A DNA stretch of 17,565 nucleotides. It comes from Davidsoniella eucalypti. Taxonomy: Eukaryota; Ascomycota; Sordariomycetes; Microascales; Ceratocystidaceae. This document shows, piece after piece, positions 8,147 to 14,674 of the stretch. Within the stretch, counting starts at the first letter, position 1; each line of letters begins with the position of its first letter. Position numbers and translations under genes: made by a program. The stretch is from positions 1 through 17,565 of the forward strand of contig RMBW01000266.1 of NCBI GenBank assembly GCA_004009845.1, given 5' to 3'. The notes beneath the pieces were generated by a model, which worked only from the letters and a program-made list of their open reading frames with translations, searched no databases and was not told where the DNA came from.

Positions 8147-8325
8147 TGAGAGGATCTAAGGAGGGACGAGGCCAACAATCTTAGAAAGGGTGATTAGATT
8201 GTGGCCGATGGAGAGAAGGACTATTATCTGTTGGCATAACGGCGGGAAGACGTCCCTATTTATAACCGTTTTGCATAGGCTAAGATCAAGCTTAGCCAAA
8301 CCAACCAGGGCCTTAGACCCTTACA
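8147..8325 (-). repeat. TRIM 5' LTR
   Basis: 179 bp, identical to the left LTR. TATAAATA is at 8257-8264 on the minus strand, about 55 bases before the inferred RNA start at LTR position 117. The right target copy GTCCA follows at 8326-8330. Confidence 0.92.
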
Positions 8326-8400
8326 GTCCAAGCCTTCCTCCTACAAAGGCTTGCCCCTACCAGTCCGCTTGTTTACCCCTTGCGCTTTTAAGTCACTATG
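8326..8400 (+). repeat. Right-hand remainder of LTR-B leader, hairpin 7
   Basis: After the second GTCCA, the interrupted leader continues. CAAGCCTT at 8329-8336 pairs with AAGGCTTG at 8346-8353, an 8-bp stem in the same GTC..CCCC frame as hairpins 1-6. A partial unit (CAGTCCGCTTG) follows. The sequence stops at 8400, where the gypsy LTR begins. Confidence 0.6.
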
Positions 8401-8579
8401 TGACACGAACTAGGAAGAGGCAATGGCAAGCAATCTAGAGTAAAGACTTCGATTGATACCGATGAAGGAGAAAGACTAATATCTGTTGGAATACGGCGGG
8501 AATAGGTCCCTATTTATAACCGTTTATCTGGCTAAGTATCTTACTTAGCCAAATACCAACTGGGCCTTAGCCCCTGACA
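8401..8579 (-). repeat. Gypsy 3' LTR
   Basis: The minus strand runs TGTCAGGGGCTAAGGCC ... TTCGTGTCA, 179 bp. It contains a TGGCTAAG/CTTAGCCA inverted repeat, TATAAATA and ATCGGTATCAA at LTR positions 117-127 (plus 8453-8463). These are the same positions as the self-priming motif in the TRIM and LTR-B. Its boundary at 8401 is set by alignment with those LTRs. Confidence 0.8.
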
Positions 8580-8583
8580 TTAG

Positions 8584-8597
8584 CCCCCCCCCCTCTC
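8584..8597 (-). promoter_or_regulatory. Gypsy polypurine tract
   Basis: GAGAGGGGGGGGGG on the minus strand, four bases (CTAA) before the 3' LTR. It is the expected primer for plus-strand DNA synthesis. It confirms the element's direction and the LTR start at 8579. Confidence 0.8.
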
Positions 8598-8625
8598 GGA
8601 TGCTAACTATAATCTAAAACTAATA

Positions 8626-10878
8626 CTAAAATACATTTTGCGCTAATAATGGGGATGGTGGGTGGGTAAAAAATGAGGCCCCCCCCGTAGGGGTGCATGA
8701 AACGGGCCCCCCTGTCTTGGGTAGGAAGTCAGCTGATGCTGCTCCAATTAGCGCGCGGTCTAAGAATATGCGCCATGCGAGGGTGTCTTCGATGTGTTTC
8801 ACTGGTTCCCAAGTAGGGTCCTGGTAGCCAGACCATTTAACCAGTGCTTGTTCATGCCCGCGGTATTTCCGTTGGCGGACAATTTCTTCAACATGGAATT
8901 CTCCTTCGGCTATAGTGTCGTCTCCGTATGCTTCCTCCCTTGAGACCGCCTCAGGTTCGTCGTCCTGGACAACCTGTGAGGGCAAGGGGTTAATCCCTGC
9001 GTGTCGTACCTTGCTGATGTGGAAGACTGGGTGGACTAGGCCTGGAATGTTAAGTCGGACTGCGTGGGTGCCTATCAGGCCTGTAACCGTGTAGCGGCGA
9101 GCTAGCCAATCTAGCTTCTTAGAGGGTCTTTCCGAAGCGATGTTTTCGCATTTCAGGAGCACTACGTCTCCTATCTGAAACTGGGAGGCTGGCTGGCGGC
9201 GGCGGTTAGCTGCTGTCTCCTGATAATCCTGTGCTGACGCCATGGCAACCTGTGCGAAACTGGTGGCGTCGCGGATTTTGTCTAGGAAGGCCTGGGCGTC
9301 GTGTACCGGGGACTGCGTAGAGGATGGTTCGCTAGTAGGAGATGGCTCGATGATGTCCATGTTGTAACCGTGTGTCGCGAAGAAGGGGGAGATGGCAGTG
9401 CTGGAGACGGTGCGATTGTTTAGGGCGATCTGTGCTTGTGGAAGGAGATCCGCCCAGTTGTCCTGGGCGAAGGAACAGAAGATCCTGAGGAAGGTTTCAA
9501 TCTCCTGGTTGCTTCGCTCCTGGGCACCGTCGGTTTGAGGGTGAAAGGCCGTAGAGAGGCGACGTTTGATGTTGAGACGGCGGCATGCTTCTCCCCAGAA
9601 TAGTGATGTGAACTGGGGGCCGCGGTCTGACACGATGGCTGAGGGAAAACCGTGGTGTGCGAATACGTGGGTGAATAGAGCGTCAGCTGTTGCTTTCGCG
9701 GAGGTGTCTGACATGGGGATAAGGATCTGCGACTTGGAGAGTCTGTCGGTGACGCCGAGGATGAATGTGCAGTGCTTGGAAGGTGGTAAGGGGCCAATGA
9801 AGTCCATGGCTAGCTCGGTCCAGTGGCGGTCTGGAACAGGAAGGGGTTTCAAGAGTCCGCGCTTTTGTTCCCGCCAATACTTGCTTTTACCGCATGTAGT
9901 GCAGTTGGCTACGAATTGGCGTACATCGTTGGTGAGTCCTGGCCAGGAGTATTCCCGTGAAACTAGGTCCCGTGTGATTTCGCGGCCAGGGTGTCCAGAC
10001 AAGTGTGAGTCGTGGATGGTCTGGATCAGCTTGGTGCGGAGGGGTTCAAAGCGAGGGATCCATAGTCTGTTACGCCAGCGTAGGAGGCCTCGGTCGTCGA
10101 TGGAACATTCGCTGATTTGCCATTGGAGGCCCCATGCTGAGGGGAATGATCTGGCGCCATCGAGGACAAGGGATCGTGCAAGCCACCATCTATTATTGGT
10201 CTGCAGGGCTTGTGTCCATAGTGAGGTGAGGTCGGCGTCCCCGAAGGGTGAGGGGAGAGTGGACTGTGTGGCTATGTCGTCTGAGGGAATGTCGGCGTCC
10301 GGGATGTTGGACCAAAGGGCGTTGACAACTACTAGGTTGTCTCCTGCTGTTGCGGGGGCGAGGAGTTGGTGTACTCTACTCATGAGCCTGTCGTCACTGG
10401 CATCCTTGGGCATGTCCTGGTCCCTGCGCGATAGTGCGTCGGGGATTACTTGGTCAGTTCCAGGACGGTGTTTAAGTTCAAAGGAGAAGTCCGACAGTTC
10501 GTATCCCCAGCGGCGTTGCCTTTCTGCTAGGGACCTTTTGGTTCTGAAGAACTCCAGGTTGCGATGGTCGGTGAAGACCGTGAAGTGTATACCCAGCAGG
10601 AAGTGTCTCCACTGACGAATGGACCAGTAGATAGCCAGCATTTCCTTATCGTGAATGGGATAGTTGGATTCTGCTGGCGTGAGTTTCCTAGATAGGAAGG
10701 CAATGGGGTGGTGATGTCCGTCAGGGCCGCGCTGGGTGAGTTCAGCGCCTAGAGCATAGCCTGAGGAGTCAGCGGAGAGGATTGTTTCCCTGTCAGGGTC
10801 GTAGGGGGCTAGTAGAGGAGGAGAGATGAAGGCATCCTTGATGCTGTGGAAGGCCTGGTCGCAGGCAGGGGACCAAAC
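8626..10878 (-). CDS. Pol part 2: RNase H, integrase, chromodomain
   Basis: The frame is open from about 10878. Its first ATG is at 10641, but that is not taken as a true start. The region before 10641 already encodes the RNase H beginning (SADSSGYALGAEL) and IHDKEMLAI follows. Next come FTDHRNLEFF and the RNase H end. The integrase zinc region is HDSHLSGHPG..CTTCGK. Catalytic D-D-E residues lie in AMDFIGPLPP, IVSDRGPQFT and QERSNQEIE. The C-terminal chromodomain shows VEEIVRQRKYRGHEQALVKW and TWEPVKHIED. The integrase inserts cDNA; chromodomains of this class usually read histone marks and steer insertion to heterochromatin. Every recognisable domain looks intact. The last ~35 residues are low-complexity tail. 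Confidence 0.9.
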   Translation of the reverse strand, partial: VWSPACDQAFHSIKDAFISPPLLAPYDPDRETILSADSSGYALGAELTQRGPDGHHHPIAFLSRKLTPAESNYPIHDKEMLAIYWSIRQWRHFLLGIHFTVFTDHRNLEFFRTKRSLAERQRRWGYELSDFSFELKHRPGTDQVIPDALSRRDQDMPKDASDDRLMSRVHQLLAPATAGDNLVVVNALWSNIPDADIPSDDIATQSTLPSPFGDADLTSLWTQALQTNNRWWLARSLVLDGARSFPSAWGLQWQISECSIDDRGLLRWRNRLWIPRFEPLRTKLIQTIHDSHLSGHPGREITRDLVSREYSWPGLTNDVRQFVANCTTCGKSKYWREQKRGLLKPLPVPDRHWTELAMDFIGPLPPSKHCTFILGVTDRLSKSQILIPMSDTSAKATADALFTHVFAHHGFPSAIVSDRGPQFTSLFWGEACRRLNIKRRLSTAFHPQTDGAQERSNQEIETFLRIFCSFAQDNWADLLPQAQIALNNRTVSSTAISPFFATHGYNMDIIEPSPTSEPSSTQSPVHDAQAFLDKIRDATSFAQVAMASAQDYQETAANRRRQPASQFQIGDVVLLKCENIASERPSKKLDWLARRYTVTGLIGTHAVRLNIPGLVHPVFHISKVRHAGINPLPSQVVQDDEPEAVSREEAYGDDTIAEGEFHVEEIVRQRKYRGHEQALVKWSGYQDPTWEPVKHIEDTLAWRIFLDRALIGAASADFLPKTGGPVSCTPTGGASFFTHPPSPLLAQNVF

Positions 10879-12266
10879 AAAGGGGTGTCCTTTTTAGTTA
10901 AGTTGGTTAATGGCGCAAGGGTGTCGGATATGCGCGGGACGAAGTCCCTATAGAAGTTTATGAAACCAATAAAGCGGCGGAGTTCGGTTAGAGTGTAGGG
11001 GCGCTCCCAATTACGAATGGCTTCAGTCTTTTCGGGGTCTGCCCTTATGCCGATACCAGGGCCGACTAGGAAGCCTAGGAACTTGATCTCCTTGGCTGCG
11101 AACTCGCACTTCTTGATGTCGAGTTGGAGGTCGGCTTTGTCGAGGGCAGAGACTATTTCCAGGACGAGGTTGCGATGGTCCTGGAGCGAGCCCTTAGAAT
11201 AGATGCATACATCGTCAATGTAGGCGTCGCAGCTGATACCGTGCCATTTGTCGAGGACTCCGTTGATGCGTCTCTGGAAGGCAGCAGGGGCGTTGGTTAA
11301 GCCGAAAGGGACGACGTTCCACTGGAAAGCACCCAGGGGTGTTCTAAAGGCTGTTATGTGTTCAGAGCCTGGGGCTATGCGAATCCTGTGGAAGGCGGAG
11401 ATGACGTCGACCTTTGAAACCCATTCGGAGCTCGCGATGCGTTGGAGGGTTTCTCCCATAAGTGGTAGGGGGTACTTATCCTTGATAGACGCATCATTAA
11501 CACCACGATAGTCGATGCAAAAGCGTACACCACCTCCTGGTTTATTGACGAACAGGACGGACGAGCCATATTCGGAGTTGGCTGGTCCGATGAATTGAGA
11601 CTGTTTGAGCCCTTCCAGGGTCTTTTGCAAGACTAGGAGTTCCGCGCGCGTGACAGGGTAGAGAGACTGGGTAGGGACGGTGGCGCCTGGTTTCAACTTA
11701 ATTTCCAGGTCTATCCCTGGTCGATGAGGGGGTAATGTTGTGGCTAATTTGGGGTCGAAAGCCGAGGCAACAGGTTCTAACCAATCCGGCAAGTGGGGAC
11801 GGGACTTGTCTTTGTGTGCGAGTGCAATCTTGATATTCTCTAGCGAAGCTCTATAAATATGCGGGTTATCCGCACTTCCACAGAGCTTGTAGAATTCCTC
11901 AGCAGTTAACTCTTCTGCTGGTAAGATTGTAATTTCCTGAGTCCTGGGCCTGAGCCGAACGTCATTGTTAACTAACCATCTTTGTCCTAGGATTATGTCT
12001 TCGGACTGGCCGGGAACCACGTAGGCCCAAATGGTTTCCGTGTGGCCGTTGATGGTCAGGGGGAGTTCGGCGATGGTGTCGATGAGCGGGGGGTTGTCCA
12101 GCGTAGTGACTTGGACGATGACCCGTTCGGAGATGGGGTGTGTGAGGGTAGCAAGGTGGAGGAGACGCGGGGGAATGACGGCGACGGTGAGGCATCCGCT
12201 GTCGACGAGGGCTTTCGTAGAATAACTTCCTAAACTTACGTCTAAGTAATTTCCTAAAGCCCCCAT
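10809..12266 (-). CDS. Pol part 1: aspartic protease and reverse transcriptase
   Basis: The protease active site is KALVDSGC (aspartate near residue 22) and its C-terminal block is IILGQRWLVNND. Reverse transcriptase follows with LLVLQKTLEGLKQSQFI, CIDYRGVNDASIKDKYPLPL, SKVDVISAFHRIRI, VPFGLTNAPAAFQRRIN and the catalytic YIDD (plus 11211-11222, residues 349-352). It continues to FLGFLVG and FIGFINFYRDFVPRI. After LTNLTKKDTP (plus ~10880) the frame is lost. Loss of one T in a short T-run explains this, because the next frame continues the family sequence at once. The ATG at 12266 is not the natural start: the frame is open to about 12367, and in intact relatives gag would precede. Confidence 0.9.
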   Translation of the reverse strand: MGALGNYLDVSLGSYSTKALVDSGCLTVAVIPPRLLHLATLTHPISERVIVQVTTLDNPPLIDTIAELPLTINGHTETIWAYVVPGQSEDIILGQRWLVNNDVRLRPRTQEITILPAEELTAEEFYKLCGSADNPHIYRASLENIKIALAHKDKSRPHLPDWLEPVASAFDPKLATTLPPHRPGIDLEIKLKPGATVPTQSLYPVTRAELLVLQKTLEGLKQSQFIGPANSEYGSSVLFVNKPGGGVRFCIDYRGVNDASIKDKYPLPLMGETLQRIASSEWVSKVDVISAFHRIRIAPGSEHITAFRTPLGAFQWNVVPFGLTNAPAAFQRRINGVLDKWHGISCDAYIDDVCIYSKGSLQDHRNLVLEIVSALDKADLQLDIKKCEFAAKEIKFLGFLVGPGIGIRADPEKTEAIRNWERPYTLTELRRFIGFINFYRDFVPRISDTLAPLTNLTKKDTPLFGPLPATRPSTASRMPSSLLLY

Positions 12267-12370
12267 CTCAGTTTCAACTATCTGGTCACCAATTAATCCC
12301 CCCTGGTCGGGGCGCGATTTATCCCGACTGTCTAAAAATCCATGAGGTCTCCTGTATCCGTCACGTTAGT

Positions 12371-12669
12371 GGTAGTGGCTCCCTAGGTATTATTCGGCGG
12401 CGTTGCGGGCGGAAACGTGCATACATTTCAGTCTGGGCACCCTAGGTATTATTCGGCGGCTGTTGACAGCTAAACACACATACAAAAGAGGGCGAGGGCT
12501 CCCTTCCTTACGATGGACATGTATCTAGTTTAACCGGACATGTGATTGGATAAATACATCTAGAAAAGTGGGTTTTTTTCGGGATTTTGCTTACGAGTAA
12601 TATGTTTGTCAGCAGAAAAAATTGGTACTAGCTCTAGGAAATAAGCCTGCCTTTTCTGATTTTTTTCAC
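12371..12669. other. Junction DNA left of the truncated gypsy 5' end
   Basis: No gag or LTR could be recognised. A 20-bp sequence, CCCTAGGTATTATTCGGCGG, occurs twice at 12381-12400 and 12440-12459. Two GGACATGT copies lie between about 12510 and 12545. The stretch ends where the dispersed flank repeat begins. Confidence 0.5.
12381..12459. repeat. Two 20-bp direct repeats (CCTAGG core)
   Basis: CCCTAGGTATTATTCGGCGG is present twice, perfectly, with a 59-bp period. It has a palindromic CCTAGG core. The origin is unknown; it could belong to the lost gypsy 5' region or to older DNA. Confidence 0.8.
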
Positions 12670-12773
12670 TTTAAAAGAACAGTAGCAGTAATAATATTTG
12701 GTTTGAATGGTACTAAAATAATTTTACAGGGCCATACGCACTAGCAAAGGTAAGTTATAGGTGCAAGGACAAA

Positions 12774-12807
12774 TCTTCATAGCTATAAGATTAATGAATT
12801 AAAAAAG
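12774..12807 (+). repeat. Short A-tailed repeat, degenerate copy
   Basis: TCTTCATAGCTATAAGATTAATGAATT with a short A-run resembles the insertion at 13494-13545 but lacks its central CTATAGCTCC. It lies inside flank-repeat copy 2 at a place where copy 1 has unrelated sequence. No clear target duplication was found. Confidence 0.45.
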
Positions 12808-13027
12808 AATTTTAAAATGATTGAAGACTTGATTTTAAAAATAACACACAGACAATTCTCTATACAATACATAGATGCCTTGAATAAATAGGTAATTGAT
12901 GATTCAATTAATGGCATAAGTCATATATTTTGCTTGTGAAAGAATAAGCGCCAAAGCTCTTTCTGTTAGTACAGAATTCACTAACCATAAAACATGAATG
13001 CAGGGCTGTTATCTATTAAAATTGAAG

Positions 13028-13086
13028 GTCTTTCAATTTTTATTTATTTCATTAATATATGGAGCTATAGAGCTATGAAGATGTTG
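13028..13086 (-). mobile_element. 59-bp retroposed micro-insertion
   Basis: Flanked by AAAATTGAAG on both sides (13018-13027 and 13087-13096), a 10-bp target duplication. On the minus strand it reads CATCTTCATAGCTCTATAGC, then TCCATATATTAATGAA and an A-rich tail. It lies within flank-repeat copy 2, and copy 1 lacks it. Variable-length target duplications plus an A-rich tail point to LINE-type retrotransposition of a very short, probably 5'-truncated RNA. Confidence 0.65.
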
Positions 13087-13493
13087 AAAATTGAAGTTGT
13101 TTTTTGCGGCTATCATGCGGTCTTTTGGAACCAATTAAACTATACTGTAAAGATAAGCATACTTGCCAGTGTTTCTTGTCAATTCTAGAAATAAAAAAGG
13201 CAATAGAACAAACATAAAATTCAAGGTAACGAAAAGAGTAATGTGATATGAATAGACTACTTTTTATCAGGAGTACAGGGCAACAACTGCTTGGTATCAT
13301 TTGTAATAATGATAGATATAAATATAGACAATATCGTAAGTGAAGGCAAAGGTGGATAGTTTGAGTTTGTAAGAGTGTAAGTAATTTTTAAGGCTTCAGG
13401 TAATGTTAGAAGGTAGAAATAGGCTGAAACAAAAATTAAACAGGCTGCAAGCATTCCAGAAAAGGACATTAGTAGGTTTTAAGAAACGCTACA

Positions 13494-13545
13494 ATCTTCA
13501 TAGCTCTATAGCTCCATAAGATAAATGAATTAAAAAAAAAAAAAA
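13494..13545 (+). mobile_element. 52-bp retroposed micro-insertion with poly(A)
   Basis: Flanked by AAGAAACGCTACA (13481-13493 and 13546-13558), a perfect 13-bp target duplication. The insert is ATCTTCATAGCTCTATAGCT, then CCATAAGATAAATGAATT and a run of A. This is the clearest member of the family. It is probably the 3' end of a SINE or LINE whose full copy is elsewhere. Confidence 0.75.
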
Positions 13546-13607
13546 AAGAAACGCTACAGGGTTGAATTAGTGTCGACAGATTTAGAAATAAGGTCTATAA
13601 ATAACAT

Positions 13608-13656
13608 GTTTATAGCTCTATAGCTCCGTAAGATTACTGAATTTTTTAAAAAAAAA
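13608..13656 (+). repeat. Short A-tailed repeat, third copy
   Basis: TTATAGCTCTATAGCTCCGTAAGATTACTGAATT, followed by an A-run, matches the neighbouring micro-insertions with a few changes. A target duplication is not clear; AGATTTA on both sides is only a weak candidate. Confidence 0.5.
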
Positions 13657-13949
13657 GATTTAAAATATAACCTAAAAGATTTAAATTAAAAATCAAGTTG
13701 ATTGCATGCAGAAATTCACTCGTAGAATACTAAATATTTCTTGGGAGTTCTACAATATAAAGCAAGTATCTAGGTACAATATAGAAAGATAGTCAACAAA
13801 TTTGAAAAGGATAGTTAGCCAAACAAGATAATATAACAAGTAGATTTAATGGATATTACTGGGAATTATAGCACAATAGCGACAGACACTAACTTGATAT
13901 GTATTTCAGTTAGGTTCTTTAGTTGTAAGAAGAACCACAAGACTAACAT

Positions 13950-14128
13950 TGTAAGGGTCTAAGGCCCTGGTTGGTTTGGCTAAGCTTGATCTTAGCCTAT
14001 GCAAAACGGTTATAAATAGGGACGTCTTCCCGCCGTTATGCCAACAGATAATAGTCCTTCTCTCCATCGGCCACAATCTAATCACCCTTTCTAAGATTGT
14101 TGGCCTCGTCCCTCCTTAGATCCTCTCA
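13950..14128 (+). mobile_element. Solo LTR of the TRIM family
   Basis: 179 bp, TGTAAGGG...CCTCTCA, identical by eye to the reverse complement of both TRIM LTRs. It is flanked by AACAT at 13945-13949 and 14129-14133, a 5-bp target duplication. It therefore records an independent insertion followed by LTR-LTR recombination. It is inverted relative to the TRIM at 6928-8325. Confidence 0.92.
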
Positions 14129-14133
14129 AACAT

Positions 14134-14674
14134 GGCAGCAGTTCAAATTATCAACAACTTTAGGTGCTTATACCATTACAATAGCATGACATTAGGTGGT
14201 TGGGATTTAGAGCTTACATGATTGATAAAACAACAAGTGTAGTGGTAGCAACTGGCACAGTTGGCATTTTAATACTGAACTTACATAGCAATCACTTTCT
14301 GTAGTATCTGCAGGATATATTGTTCACTGAATGATTCCCGACTTATAATGCAAGTTAATATCGTCGCTAAAACACATGAGCAAAGACCAAGTTTGTTTAG
14401 AAGAAGTTCTACATAGTCATGAGTAAGAAGAATGGTAGTAGTATAATCAGCAATGATCAAGGACTTACAGTAAGTTATGTACGTAGTTCTAAAGGAATGT
14501 TTCATTGCAGGGGAAATGTAATAAGACGTATATAAATTATGTAAGAATACCAAGAGCTCAGCACTCAAAAAAGACCAAAAAATCAGCGAAAATTAATACA
14601 ATTTTGCTCGAATCCATCTCAAAACACGTTTAAAATACTTAACTCATCTCTACGAATCTATTAATACCAGTTGC
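14134..14674. other. AT-rich stretch before the LINE, no gene seen
   Basis: A TATATAAAT lies near 14530 and the stretch may include the LINE 5' leader and promoter, but no boundary or target duplication could be fixed. The 95-codon minus-strand frame (14281-14568) has no recognisable motif and an AT-driven composition. Confidence 0.45.

Larger units (their letters stand above)
6928..8325 (-). mobile_element. TRIM-like non-autonomous LTR retroelement, complete
   Basis: A 1398-bp element has identical 179-bp LTRs (6928-7106 and 8147-8325), TG..CA ends and a GTCCA target duplication. Transcription is on the minus strand: TATAAATA in the LTRs, a self-priming site beside the right LTR (8134-8144) and a purine tract beside the left LTR (7111-7124). 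The ~1040-bp interior has no frame resembling gag or pol, so its proteins must come from another element. LTR similarity points to a relative of the neighbouring chromodomain gypsy element. LTR identity implies a recent insertion. Confidence 0.87.
8401..12370 (-). mobile_element. Ty3/gypsy chromovirus, 5'-truncated
   Basis: On the minus strand the element reads protease, reverse transcriptase, RNase H, integrase, chromodomain, purine tract and 3' LTR. This is the Ty3/gypsy order with a C-terminal chromodomain. Upstream of the protease the frame closes at about 12367, and no gag, zinc knuckle, primer site or 5' LTR was recognised, so the 5' part is lost. One frameshift splits pol. Its LTR is related to those of LTR-B and the TRIM, placing all three in one Tf1-like self-primed group. 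It abuts the LTR-B leader at 8400/8401, probably having inserted there. Its left flank is CTATG, but no right target copy was found because that end is missing. Confidence 0.88.
12670..13175 (+). repeat. Dispersed flank repeat, copy 2
   Basis: Same-orientation relative of 2257-2845, with collinear short identities up to TTTTTTGCGGCTATCATG (about 13098-13115) and ACTATACT beyond. It differs by two small insertions (12774-12807 and 13028-13086). Downstream there is no recognisable zinc-finger or helicase-family gene, unlike at copy 1, so the gene part is missing or replaced. Confidence 0.7.
13176..13949. other. AT-rich DNA, no gene seen
   Basis: Apart from the micro-insertions listed separately, I see no coding region or RNA gene here. 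Short open frames on the minus strand (13073-13300 and 13257-13469) have no family-like content. Confidence 0.5.

Noticed and set aside
6537..8579. Reading LTR-B and the gypsy LTR as terminal inverted repeats of a foldback DNA transposon
   Set aside because: Each side has its own LTR end, and LTR-B is followed by a primer site while the gypsy LTR is preceded by a purine tract. Two opposed LTR elements explain it better.
9566..10615. Long open frame (349 codons) on the plus strand
   Set aside because: It is antisense to the RNase H/integrase region, has no family-like motifs, and is explained by the codon bias of the real minus-strand gene.
14281..14568. 95-codon minus-strand frame before the LINE
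   Set aside because: AT-rich region, no recognisable motif, no supporting neighbours.
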